Numbered from the stretch's first letter, positions 1 through 7,323 are shown. The stretch is 10,632 nucleotides of DNA from Candidatus Hydrogenedentota bacterium (GCA_007124105.1 SLFT01000524.1:1-10632), one strand, 5' to 3'. The notes: generated from the sequence alone by a model not told the origin. Made by a program: numbers and translations.

Positions 1-215
1 AAGTCCGGACCACCGGCAACGTTCAGCCAGCCAGGCGACAGGATGCGCAAGGTGTGCCCTTCCAGAGACTTGAGTGTGTCAGGAAACACGCCATTTTGCC
101 ACAACCGCTGCAATTCCGTTTCCGGCAATTCCGCGGTCTCTTCCAGCGACATCATGTCTGCCTGCCGCAACAGCCGTCCGTAATGCGCGGAAAAATGTCG
201 CGTCTTTTCTGTCAT
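1..215 (-). CDS. DUF2851 family protein, N-terminal part (cut by window edge)
   Basis: The minus strand is open from an ATG at 215 to the left edge, giving 71 complete codons. The start is preceded by a purine-rich AAGAAGGAA site about 9 nt upstream. Residues 34-71 follow the pattern I know from the N-terminus of DUF2851 proteins: a LWQNGVF segment (38-44), then LEGHTLRILSPGWLN (51-65), then a GGPD motif at 68-71 followed by the first two bases of a Phe codon. That motif is the family's G-PDF signature. No biochemical function is established for this family, so none is assigned. There is no signal peptide, so the protein is probably cytosolic. It is transcribed divergently from the aldo/keto reductase across a 129-bp gap. 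The family call rests on this short segment; the C-terminal part lies outside the window. Confidence 0.78.
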   Translation of the reverse strand, partial: MTEKTRHFSAHYGRLLRQADMMSLEETAELPETELQRLWQNGVFPDTLKSLEGHTLRILSPGWLNVAGGPD

Positions 216-241
216 TTCCAGTGATTCCTTCTTTCTATTTC

Positions 242-247
242 ATTGTA
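242..247 (-). promoter_or_regulatory. Candidate -10 element for the leftward DUF2851 gene
   Basis: Read on the minus strand, 247-242 is TACAAT, five of six bases matching the -10 consensus and 26 nt before the ATG at 215. I do not see a convincing -35 at the right distance, so the call is weak. Confidence 0.2.
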
Positions 248-267
248 GCGTTTTGCCGTCATGCGCA

Positions 268-297
268 TTGCTTACTTACAGGTAAGATATATACAAT
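268..297 (+). promoter_or_regulatory. Candidate promoter with internal dyad, upstream of the aldo/keto reductase gene
   Basis: A weak -35 (TTGCTT, 268-273) and a good -10 (TACAAT, 292-297) are 18 bp apart. An alternative -10 is TATACA at 290-295. The spacer holds the inverted repeat CTTAC-AG-GTAAG (275-286) plus an extra CTTAC half-site at 271-275. A dyad inside a promoter spacer is an arrangement known for MerR-type and TetR-type operators, but no regulator gene is in the window. This is a pattern match only. Confidence 0.35.
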
Positions 298-344
298 AAG
301 ACGCTGATGCAAGCTGCGGCATAAATCAGAGGAGATTTCAAGCG

Positions 345-1325
345 ATGGAATATACGCGACTGGGAACGACGGGACTGGAAATCTCGAAGGTGTGTCTGGG
401 CACGATGACCTTTGGCAACGAAGCGGACGAGACGGTTTCACGCACCATTATGGACAACGCCCTTGAGCGGGGCGTCAATTTTTTTGATTGCGCGCACAAT
501 TACAACAAAGGGGTTACCGAAGAGATTGTGGGACGCTGGATCGGGCCGCACCGGGATGAACTGTTGTTGACCAGCAAGGTCTTTTTCCCCTTCGGCGGCG
601 GCAGAAACGACCAGGGCCTGTCGCGACGCAACATTATCGCATCGGTAGAGCGTTCGCTCAAGCGGCTGCAAACCGACCGCATCGAAATCCTGTATCTACA
701 CCATTGGGATGAAAACGTTTCCCTGGACGAATCGCTACGGGCGGTGAATACGCTTATTGAGCAGGGCAAGGCGCTCTATCTGGGCCTCTCGAATTTTGCG
801 GCGTGGCAGGCGGCAACAGCCATAAGTATAACGCGTCTCAAAAATTACGCGCCCCTGATATGTATACAACCCATGTACAGCCTGGTGAAGCGTCAGGCGG
901 AAGTGGAACTGTTGCCACTGGCGCGCTACGAAAACCTGGCGGTATTTCCGTACAATGTTATTGGCGCGGGATTGTTGACAGGAAAGTACCTGCGTGGCGA
1001 AAGCGGTCGTCTGCAAGAAGCAGAGATGTATCGCCAACGTTATGACGACCCCCGTTACGTGGAAGTAACCAAACGTTTCGTGGAATATGCCCAGCGCAAA
1101 AAAGTGTCGCCCGCCGCGCTGGCGGCGGCGTGGGTGATGGCTCATCCCACCGTGACCGCGCCCATCATCGGCGCGCGCAATCTCGAACAGTTGGACGATA
1201 CGCTTCAGTGTCTGGATATGTCGTTGGACGCGGAAGAACGGGCTGAAATAACGGCCCTGTCTATCAATCCGCCTTCGGCCACGGACAGGGAGTCCATGGA
1301 GGCCATGCGAAAACGCGGCTGGTAA
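345..1325 (+). CDS. Aldo/keto reductase
   Basis: This 326-residue protein is a full-length member of the aldo/keto reductase superfamily, cytosolic NAD(P)H-dependent (alpha/beta)8-barrel oxidoreductases acting on carbonyl compounds. The N-terminus MEYTRLGTTGLEIS is the usual first beta-hairpin. The catalytic tetrad is complete: Asp48 and Tyr53 (FFDCAHNY), Lys78 (LTSKV) and His119 (first His of YLHHWD). LGLSN near the barrel middle and IIGARNLEQL near the C-terminus are the usual cofactor-phosphate region motifs. It most resembles the YajO/potassium-channel beta-subunit branch. The real substrate cannot be read from the sequence. The start is supported by AGAGGAG at 328-334, 10 nt upstream. 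It is followed after 35 bp by the MoxR gene, so the two may be co-transcribed, although their functions are not obviously linked. Confidence 0.95.
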   Translation: MEYTRLGTTGLEISKVCLGTMTFGNEADETVSRTIMDNALERGVNFFDCAHNYNKGVTEEIVGRWIGPHRDELLLTSKVFFPFGGGRNDQGLSRRNIIASVERSLKRLQTDRIEILYLHHWDENVSLDESLRAVNTLIEQGKALYLGLSNFAAWQAATAISITRLKNYAPLICIQPMYSLVKRQAEVELLPLARYENLAVFPYNVIGAGLLTGKYLRGESGRLQEAEMYRQRYDDPRYVEVTKRFVEYAQRKKVSPAALAAAWVMAHPTVTAPIIGARNLEQLDDTLQCLDMSLDAEERAEITALSINPPSATDRESMEAMRKRGW

Positions 1326-1360
1326 CAACCGGGTGCCATATTATCTGGAAAGGGTAGCTT

Positions 1361-2323
1361 ATGGGCGAGTTCAGAACGACCGTGAAGGCGTTGGCGGCAA
1401 GTGTGGAGGCCGTTGTGCTCGACAAGCCGCAGACCGTGCGTATTACGATTGCCGCTGTGCTGGCGGGCGGCCATGTATTGCTCGAGGATGTGCCCGGGGT
1501 TGCGAAGACCATGCTGGCCCGCGCCCTGGCGCTCTCCAGCGGCTGCGCATACAACCGCATTCAATGCACACCCGACCTGCTCCCTTCTGATATTACCGGG
1601 GTGTCGGTGTTTGACCCAAAAATCCAGGAATTTAAGTTCAGGCCCGGGCCCGTATTCTCACAGATACTGGTGGCCGACGAGGTTAACCGCGCTACACCGC
1701 GTACCCAGGCCGCCCTGCTGGAGGCCATGGCCGAGGGCCAGGTGTCCATTGACGGCTACACCTACAAACTCGAGCAACCTTTCATTGTGTTTGCCACCCA
1801 GAATCCGGTGGAGCATGAAGGCACCTTCCCCTTGCCCGAAGCGCAACTCGATCGGTTCATGATGCGCCTGTCCATTGGTTACCCAAGCATGATGGCGGAA
1901 GCGACGTTGCTGGAAAGAACACGTCTGAAGCATCCGATTGACAACGTGGCGCAGATCACCACCCCCCAGACGCTGCTAAAAATGCAGAAAACGGTCAGGG
2001 AGATTTTTGTTCACGAGAAAGTGCGCGAATATATGTTGCGCCTCATTGGTCGTACCCGCGACTCCGTGCATTTGACGCTGGGCGCCAGCCCGCGCGCGTC
2101 CATGATGCTCTTTCGCGCCGCCCAGGCCTATGCCGCCGTGGTGGGACGCTCCTACGTACTGCCTGACGACATCAAAATGCTGGCCCGGCCCGTGCTCGAA
2201 CATCGGCTGGCGCTCAATCCGGAAAGTCGCCTGCGCCGGGTTACCACCGAGGCCGTATTGAATGATATTTTGAAGGAGACGCCCGTCCCGACCGGAACCT
2301 ATTCGGAACGGGACAAGGCATAA
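1361..2323 (+). CDS. MoxR-family AAA+ ATPase
   Basis: This 320-residue AAA+ ATPase is of normal length for the MoxR family, which act as chaperone-like ATPases helping assemble or activate partner proteins, often ones with a von Willebrand A domain. All ATPase elements are visible: Walker A DVPGVAKT (43-50), Walker B ILVADE (102-107), sensor 1 ATQNP with Asn148, the family motif PLPEAQLDRF (157-166), and the sensor 2 region GASPR (241-245). The C-terminal helical lid follows, with VLPDDIK at 266-272. The ATG at 1361 has AAAGGG 6 nt upstream. MoxR genes usually sit beside a DUF58 and/or VWA-domain gene. Here the neighbours are an aldo/keto reductase and a Ser/Thr kinase, so the client protein is unknown. 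No membrane segment is seen. Confidence 0.95.
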   Translation: MGEFRTTVKALAASVEAVVLDKPQTVRITIAAVLAGGHVLLEDVPGVAKTMLARALALSSGCAYNRIQCTPDLLPSDITGVSVFDPKIQEFKFRPGPVFSQILVADEVNRATPRTQAALLEAMAEGQVSIDGYTYKLEQPFIVFATQNPVEHEGTFPLPEAQLDRFMMRLSIGYPSMMAEATLLERTRLKHPIDNVAQITTPQTLLKMQKTVREIFVHEKVREYMLRLIGRTRDSVHLTLGASPRASMMLFRAAQAYAAVVGRSYVLPDDIKMLARPVLEHRLALNPESRLRRVTTEAVLNDILKETPVPTGTYSERDKA

Positions 2324-2422
2324 TCATATTGGCAGCACCCGGCTGATTCGTGATACACTAAAGAGCATACATTATTATAAATTAACGGCGATTATTTTTT
2401 ATGCAAGACGGAATACAAAGCA
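2324..2422 (+). promoter_or_regulatory. AT-rich gap, likely promoter of the kinase/transpeptidase unit
   Basis: The 99-bp gap after the MoxR stop turns sharply AT-rich at 2367-2401. It offers overlapping -10-like hexamers, TATTAT (2373-2378) and TATAAA (2376-2381), without a good -35. A TTGGCA at 2329-2334 is too far from these but could pair poorly with TACACT at 2354-2359. A run of six T at 2395-2400 has no stable hairpin before it, so I do not call a terminator. The change in composition is the main reason to place a promoter here. Confidence 0.3.
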
Positions 2423-3370
2423 ATGAAACTATTAAGCAAACTGGGGCTTTCCAATGTGTTGGGAAAGAAGAACAACGAGGTTGAGGAACTCAAAGAGGGC
2501 GAACACGAAGACCATGAATTCGAGTTGACAAGGGTGGGCAACTATAAGATACTTGCGCCTATCGGCAGCGGCGGCATGGGCACCGTATACAAGGCGTTGG
2601 ACTCCGCCAAGGACCAGACTGTCGCCATCAAGGTGTTGGATAAGCGTTATGACATGGACAAAAAGCGGCGCAAACAAGATTATCTCGGGCGCGAAATCAT
2701 GATTGCCGCTTCCTTGAACCACCCGACCATTATCAAAATGGGCAAGGAGATTATTGTCCAGGAAGACAACGAGGGCAATCTACGCCGTTGTCTACTGATG
2801 GAATACATTGACGGTTGTAATCTCAAGGACTTTATAGAAAAGGACACGTTGACGCTGAAGCAAAAGATAAACATGGTAGTTCGGCTGGCCGAAGGGCTTG
2901 ATTTCCTGCACCAGAACGGCATTGTTCATCGCGACATCAAGCCCGCTAATTTCCTGTTTTCCCGGGATGGCGAGAAAGCGAAGATTTGTGACTTTGGACT
3001 GTCAAAATCAAATGCCAGCTGGCGTATGCGCTTCATGAAGGAGGCGGGCGGCACACGCGCTTACATGTCGCCTGAGCAGCTGCGTAAACAAGGGCTGGAC
3101 GCCCGCTCCGATATCTTTTCTTTCGGCATCACCATATTCGAGTTTTTTACCGGAAAACACCCCTGTTCGGGTAAGACGCCGAAAGAAATATCCAGCCAGA
3201 TAAAGTCTCCTAGATATAAATGGCCGCGCCCGTCCTCTATTAATCCCGAGATACCGTCGAAACTCGACCGCATCATTCTCAAGGCGTTGCGTCGCGATAT
3301 CAACAGACGCTATCAGTCCTGCACCGAATTGCTGCTGGACCTTACACGCCTTACGCAATCAAGGATATAA
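2423..3370 (+). CDS. Hanks-type Ser/Thr protein kinase, soluble
   Basis: This 315-residue protein is a complete eukaryotic-like Ser/Thr kinase. The glycine-rich loop is IGSGGMGTV (47-55), the ATP-anchoring lysine is Lys70 (VAIK), and the C-helix glutamate is Glu91. The catalytic loop is HRDIKPAN (159-166) with Asp161, Lys163 and Asn166. The metal-binding DFG is 180-182, the APE-type motif is SPE (216-218), and the conserved Asp in SDIFSFG is Asp230. The kinase domain (about 41-310) fills nearly the whole protein. A highly charged leader of about 40 residues precedes it, and there is no membrane segment, PASTA or sensor domain, so it should be cytosolic. The start at 2423 has only a weak GACGGA site about 10 nt upstream; no better in-frame start is evident. 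The stop is 3 bp before the L,D-transpeptidase start, implying co-transcription and possibly translational coupling. Confidence 0.96.
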   Translation: MKLLSKLGLSNVLGKKNNEVEELKEGEHEDHEFELTRVGNYKILAPIGSGGMGTVYKALDSAKDQTVAIKVLDKRYDMDKKRRKQDYLGREIMIAASLNHPTIIKMGKEIIVQEDNEGNLRRCLLMEYIDGCNLKDFIEKDTLTLKQKINMVVRLAEGLDFLHQNGIVHRDIKPANFLFSRDGEKAKICDFGLSKSNASWRMRFMKEAGGTRAYMSPEQLRKQGLDARSDIFSFGITIFEFFTGKHPCSGKTPKEISSQIKSPRYKWPRPSSINPEIPSKLDRIILKALRRDINRRYQSCTELLLDLTRLTQSRI

Positions 3371-3373
3371 AGC

Positions 3374-4672
3374 ATGGCCAAACGCATTTTTGCGAAAAAG
3401 AAGAGATGGGAACCCAAACTTTTTGTCATTATGGGCGTCATTGCCGGCATATTCGCCTTGGCGCTGGGCGCGCCGCTGCTGCTGTCTCATGGCCGCAGCG
3501 CATTGCGCAGCGGTGCAATCGCCAATGATGGAAGCGGTCAGGAAATACTCGAGGAGGCCTATGGCCTTGTGGCCGATGGCGCTATTGACGCGGCGGAAAA
3601 GATGATACAGCCCCTGTTGCGCGGACGCGATCCGGTCGTCACCCCCCGGGCCATATTGTTGCAGGCGGATATTGAACACCATCGCGGCCGTAAGGATGCC
3701 GCGCTACGCCTGCTGAAAGACGCCTCCGAAACATTCCGGGCGAGTCGGGAGTATCCGCGTATTGAAGAACGGAAAGCGCGACAAATGGAGGAAATGGGGC
3801 TCTTGGAAGAAGCGCGCATGGTATACGAAGCGTTGCGCGACAACGCCCCTCCCGAAATTCGCGCCATGGGCTATCTGGGGCTCGGGCGACTGGCGGAGCG
3901 CGCTGACAACCCGATCGAGGCGCGGGACTTTTACCGCCGCGCTGTTGAAGATGCGCCCTGGGGAGACCCCGTCTGGGAAGAGGCTGTGGACTTGATGGGC
4001 AGACTTAATGTAAAACTGATCTTTTCGTCCATTGAAACACCCGAAAGCCGTTATTACATGGTGGAAAGCGGTGATACCCTTATCAACATTGGCATGAAAC
4101 TGAACACCACCCAGGGATTATTGACCCGGGCCAACAACATTGACGACGCATCGCTATTGCGCCCGGGACAACGACTGAAGTACACGCCGAAGGATTTTTT
4201 CATCATTATCGAACGCAGTACATGTTTTTTGTATTTGTTTGACAGCAGAGGGTTGTTCAAGCGTTATGCGGTCGGACTGGGAACATCGGGACACGAAACG
4301 ACTCTTGGGAAATATACCATTGGCAATAAGCAGCAGGACCCCGTTTGGTTCAAGCCGGGTTCAGACCCTATCCCGGCGGGCGATCCCGACAACGAACTTG
4401 GAACACGATGGATGCCCATGGTTCCCGTCAATGAGGGGTTGCCGCATGACCTCGGCATACACGGCACCATCGCCCCGGACACTATCGGAACCTTTGCATC
4501 CAGGGGTTGCGCGCGCATGCATAATCATGATGTGGAGGAATTGTATGATCTGGTCGTACGCGCCACGCCAGTGGAAGTCGTGGAAACGATACATGACCAT
4601 GTGGATGCTCCTGAAATACCGGAGACGCCTGAACCTTCGACGGACAACGGTGAAGACGCGCCCGCTGTGTAA
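3374..4672 (+). CDS. Membrane-anchored LysM / L,D-transpeptidase (YkuD domain)
   Basis: This 432-residue protein probably makes L,D (3-3) cross-links in peptidoglycan or attaches proteins to it. In order: a short basic cytosolic tail (1-15), one membrane segment (about 16-37), and an alpha-helical TPR-like region (about 55-210) with ARMVYEAL and ARDFYRRAVEDAP units. Then come a LysM peptidoglycan-binding domain (about 227-272; YYMVESGDTLINIG, LLRPGQRL) and a YkuD catalytic domain (about 274-404). The active-site signature is intact: His363-Gly364 and SRGCARM (376-382), with nucleophile Cys379. A Pro/Glu-rich tail ends the protein. It should sit in the cytoplasmic membrane with the catalytic part outside. 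The SD AAGGA (3361-3365) lies within the last codons of the kinase gene, 8 nt before the ATG, so the two genes form one translational unit. A TPR insert before LysM is less usual for the family and may bind a partner. Confidence 0.94.
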   Translation: MAKRIFAKKKRWEPKLFVIMGVIAGIFALALGAPLLLSHGRSALRSGAIANDGSGQEILEEAYGLVADGAIDAAEKMIQPLLRGRDPVVTPRAILLQADIEHHRGRKDAALRLLKDASETFRASREYPRIEERKARQMEEMGLLEEARMVYEALRDNAPPEIRAMGYLGLGRLAERADNPIEARDFYRRAVEDAPWGDPVWEEAVDLMGRLNVKLIFSSIETPESRYYMVESGDTLINIGMKLNTTQGLLTRANNIDDASLLRPGQRLKYTPKDFFIIIERSTCFLYLFDSRGLFKRYAVGLGTSGHETTLGKYTIGNKQQDPVWFKPGSDPIPAGDPDNELGTRWMPMVPVNEGLPHDLGIHGTIAPDTIGTFASRGCARMHNHDVEELYDLVVRATPVEVVETIHDHVDAPEIPETPEPSTDNGEDAPAV

Positions 4673-4747
4673 CGTTGTCTCCGGAAATAACGAACGAGCG
4701 CCTGAAGGCTTTTATAACGCCGCTAAACAGCGCAAAGAGGGCCAACC

Positions 4748-5755
4748 ATGAAACGTATTCTCGTTACAGGCGGGGCCGGATTTATTGGATCGGCCTTTGT
4801 GCGCTGGCAGCTGCGCCGCTATCCGACCACGCACGTTGTCGCGCTTGATAAATTGACCTATTCCGGCAATCGCGACAATCTCAAGGACGCCGACCCACAA
4901 CGATATACCTTTATCCGAGGTGATGTAGCCGACCCGGAGACAGTCGCCCGGGCGCTGGACGGATGCGATGGGGTCGCACATTTTGCGGCCGAAAGTCACG
5001 TGGACAGAAGCCTGGTCGGCGCGGCCGACTTTATCGCCACCAATGTCTCCGGTGTAAACACCCTGCTCGAGCAGGCCGTGGCGCTGGGAACAAAGCGCGT
5101 TCTTCTGGTATCCACGGACGAAGTATACGGAAGTATTGAAACCGGCGCTTTCTCCGAGGACGCGCCGCTAAAACCGCGCAACCCGTATGCCGCCAGCAAA
5201 GCGGCGGGCGAACTCTTTGGCGCGGCATTCCATGCATCCCATAACGCGCCCGTGCTCATCACACGCGGCTCAAACACCTACGGCCCTTTTCAATATCCGG
5301 AGAAGGTGTTGCCCCTGTTCATTACAAACGCTTTGGACGGACTTCCCATGCCGCTTTACGGCGATGGCGGGAATGTACGCGACTGGCTGTTTGTGGACGA
5401 CCATTGCAGCGCGATTGATCTGGTACTTCGGAAAGGGACGCCTGGAGAAACATACAATATCGCCGGCCGTAATGAAAAGCAGAATATCGAAGTGGCGCGT
5501 ACATTATTACAACTGCTTCAAGCCCCCGAGTCGCTTATCCGCCATGTACGCGATCGTATCGGGCACGACCGGCGCTACGCGATAAACGACGAAAAACTGC
5601 GCGCCCTTGGCTGGCGTCCCAAAACCAGATGGGAGGAGGGCATGGCGGAAACGGTGCGCTGGTATCAGGAGAACGAGTGGTGGTGGCGCAAGATCAAGAG
5701 CGGCGCTTTCAAGGAATACTACGCCCGTCAATACGACCACCTGCTTGATGGATAG
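4748..5755 (+). CDS. rmlB: dTDP-glucose 4,6-dehydratase
   Basis: This 335-residue extended short-chain dehydrogenase converts dTDP-glucose to dTDP-4-keto-6-deoxyglucose, the branch point to dTDP-rhamnose and other deoxysugars of surface glycans. The NAD-binding glycine motif is GGAGFIG (8-14). STDEVYG (122-128) carries the dehydratase Asp124-Glu125 pair. The catalytic Tyr147 and Lys151 are in YAASK, and the substrate-loop signature DRIGHDRRYAIN (269-280) is typical of RmlB. This set of motifs separates it from UDP-glucose 4-epimerases. The ATG has AGAGGG 6 nt upstream. It lies 75 bp after the transpeptidase gene with no clear terminator between. The usual partners rmlA, rmlC and rmlD are not in the window, so the final sugar is unknown. 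It acts in the cytosol. Confidence 0.94.
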   Translation: MKRILVTGGAGFIGSAFVRWQLRRYPTTHVVALDKLTYSGNRDNLKDADPQRYTFIRGDVADPETVARALDGCDGVAHFAAESHVDRSLVGAADFIATNVSGVNTLLEQAVALGTKRVLLVSTDEVYGSIETGAFSEDAPLKPRNPYAASKAAGELFGAAFHASHNAPVLITRGSNTYGPFQYPEKVLPLFITNALDGLPMPLYGDGGNVRDWLFVDDHCSAIDLVLRKGTPGETYNIAGRNEKQNIEVARTLLQLLQAPESLIRHVRDRIGHDRRYAINDEKLRALGWRPKTRWEEGMAETVRWYQENEWWWRKIKSGAFKEYYARQYDHLLDG

Positions 5756-5776
5756 CCCCGCTGAACGATCTCTTTC

Positions 5777-5839
5777 CCCGTATATCTCGTTGGATGTTTT
5801 AATGCATGCTCTTTATCATAACGTTGGATTATATTCGGG
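5777..5839 (+). promoter_or_regulatory. Candidate promoter within an inverted repeat, upstream of the nucleotidylyltransferase gene
   Basis: A -35-like TTGGAT (5790-5795) and a -10-like TATCAT (5814-5819) stand 18 bp apart. They are flanked by an inverted repeat, CCCGTATAT (5777-5785) against ATATTCGGG (5831-5839), matching at eight of nine positions. The octamer CGTTGGAT also occurs twice as a direct repeat, at 5788-5795 and 5822-5829. These features suggest a regulated start of a new unit in the 150-bp gap after rmlB. No regulator is identified. Confidence 0.3.
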
Positions 5840-5905
5840 AGACGGGAACGGTTGTTCATCATGAAAGGTGCCTGACCGGATTTGCCGCATTAAGAAAGGA
5901 ATATC

Positions 5906-7288
5906 ATGGATACAGCGCTTGTACTTGCTGCCGGTGCGGGCCGAGGCGCCTGGCCGTATGGCGGCGCGCGACAGAAAACAACGTTGCCTGTGGCGCAGAC
6001 GCCCATGGTGCTGCGTCTTGTGATGCAGTTGAAGGCCGCCGGCATCAACGATGTTGTAGTGGTCGTTGGCGTTGGCGAGGGCGCTGTTCGCGGATGTCTT
6101 GCCGATGTTCCAGGCGTGCGTTTTGCGCGGCAGGCACAAGCGCAGGGATGCGGCGATGCAACATTGGCCGGACTTGCCGACACAACGGCAGGGCGCGTTC
6201 TGGTTTGTTATGGCGACGTGGTTGCGTCACAGGCCGCCCTCGAGTTGCTATTGACAAAAGACCGGGAAAACGGCGCCGAGGCGACCTTGCTCGGCGCGAC
6301 GTTTCAGCAAGGGTTGCCCGTGTGGGAAAGCGTGGAGATGGATGCCGCGGGCGCTGTATCCGGGGTGTGGAACAAGGGCGGCGCGGAACACCCCCGGTAC
6401 GCGGGCATGGCCATTTGTGACGCAGCGGTTCTGCGGCAAGCATTGGAGCAAAGTCCTGGTTATGTGGACAATGTGGGCGTGGGCGCCATGACGCCGCCGG
6501 AGAACAGTCTGCCCGCCGCGCTGAACCGCCTGTGCCAACAGGGTCACGCCCTGCATTGCGTGGTCGCGCGGGAGTGCGTGGTGGACGTGAATCGTCCCTG
6601 GGACCTGGTCGAGGCCAACCGTAGCGCGAACCGCGCATTACTCGCCGAAGCGGCGGGCGTCGTTTTGGGCAAGGGCGCAACCATAGACGATGGCGCGGAC
6701 ATTCCCGGCGACGCCGCCATAATCCTGGGAGACGATGCGCACATTGGCAAGGGCGTCATTGTACATGGCGACGTTATCCTTGGCGACGGGGCGCGGGCGG
6801 TCAGCGGCGCGATCCTGGGCGCGCGGGTCAACCTCGGCGCGCACAGCACTGCGCGCGAATATGCCCGCATTCATGACGATACCGTGGTGGGAGCGCGCAA
6901 CCTTATCGGCCATTGCGCCGAGTTCGCGGGACTGTCTTTCGAGAAAACCCTGCTCTGGCACTACTGCTGCATGACGGCTGTTATCGGCGCTCGGGTGGAT
7001 ATCGGCGCGGCCACCTGTTGCGGTACCTGGCGTTTCGACGACCGCGTCCGCGAACAGGAAGTGGGCATGCACCGTGAAACGCCGCCCTATTACGGCGGCA
7101 TGGCTTTTCTGGGCGACCAGATGCGCACTGGCGTCAATGTCATTATCAATCCTGGCGTACGCGTTGGCGGCCACAGCTGTATTGGGCCCGGCGTGATCCT
7201 GTATGATGATGTACCGGATGGACGGCTCGTGCTGGCCAAGCAGGAGCATAGTTGCAAGGCCTGGGGGCCGGAACGCTACAACTGGTAG
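5906..7288 (+). CDS. GlmU-like protein: sugar-phosphate nucleotidylyltransferase domain plus left-handed beta-helix domain
   Basis: This 460-residue two-domain protein has the layout of archaeal-type GlmU-like enzymes, which activate a sugar phosphate with a nucleotide and can acetylate it. The N-terminal Rossmann-like part (1-240) has ALVLAAG (4-10), Lys24 in QKTTLPV, GCGDA (81-85) in the base-binding position, a metal-site Asp104 in YGDV, and DVNRPWDLVEAN (227-238). The C-terminal part (about 256-445) is a run of hexapeptide repeats (left-handed beta-helix) ending INPGVRVGG...IGPGVILYDDVP, typical of acyltransferases. His352 lies about where the family's catalytic His is expected. The signature loop is abnormal: it reads GAGRGAWP instead of G-x-G-T-R-M-x-P, so the usual Arg position is Gly, and the transferase activity may be altered or lost. 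SD AAAGGA is 5 nt before the ATG. The aldolase gene follows after 35 bp, probably in the same operon. Confidence 0.86.
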   Translation: MDTALVLAAGAGRGAWPYGGARQKTTLPVAQTPMVLRLVMQLKAAGINDVVVVVGVGEGAVRGCLADVPGVRFARQAQAQGCGDATLAGLADTTAGRVLVCYGDVVASQAALELLLTKDRENGAEATLLGATFQQGLPVWESVEMDAAGAVSGVWNKGGAEHPRYAGMAICDAAVLRQALEQSPGYVDNVGVGAMTPPENSLPAALNRLCQQGHALHCVVARECVVDVNRPWDLVEANRSANRALLAEAAGVVLGKGATIDDGADIPGDAAIILGDDAHIGKGVIVHGDVILGDGARAVSGAILGARVNLGAHSTAREYARIHDDTVVGARNLIGHCAEFAGLSFEKTLLWHYCCMTAVIGARVDIGAATCCGTWRFDDRVREQEVGMHRETPPYYGGMAFLGDQMRTGVNVIINPGVRVGGHSCIGPGVILYDDVPDGRLVLAKQEHSCKAWGPERYNW

Positions 7289-7323
7289 CGCGACACAATT
7301 CCAACAGAACAGGAGTATGTTTG

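Noticed and set aside
735..1328. Open frame of 197 codons on the minus strand
   Set aside because: It overlaps the conserved aldo/keto reductase antisense; the translation is His/Arg/Gln-rich and has no domain features.
4697..4720. GCCTGAAGGC followed by TTTTAT between the transpeptidase gene and rmlB, as a terminator
   Set aside because: The stem is only three stable pairs, too weak for intrinsic termination.
5806..6420. Open frame of 204 codons on the plus strand overlapping the GlmU-like gene
   Set aside because: The translation is dominated by Arg, Cys and Gly, typical of an out-of-frame reading. The GlmU-like frame has clear domains and a good ribosome binding site.
7252..7323. Upstream extension of the aldolase reading frame
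   Set aside because: It overlaps the end of the GlmU-like gene. The ATG at 7324 has a well-placed AGGAG and matches where the family starts.
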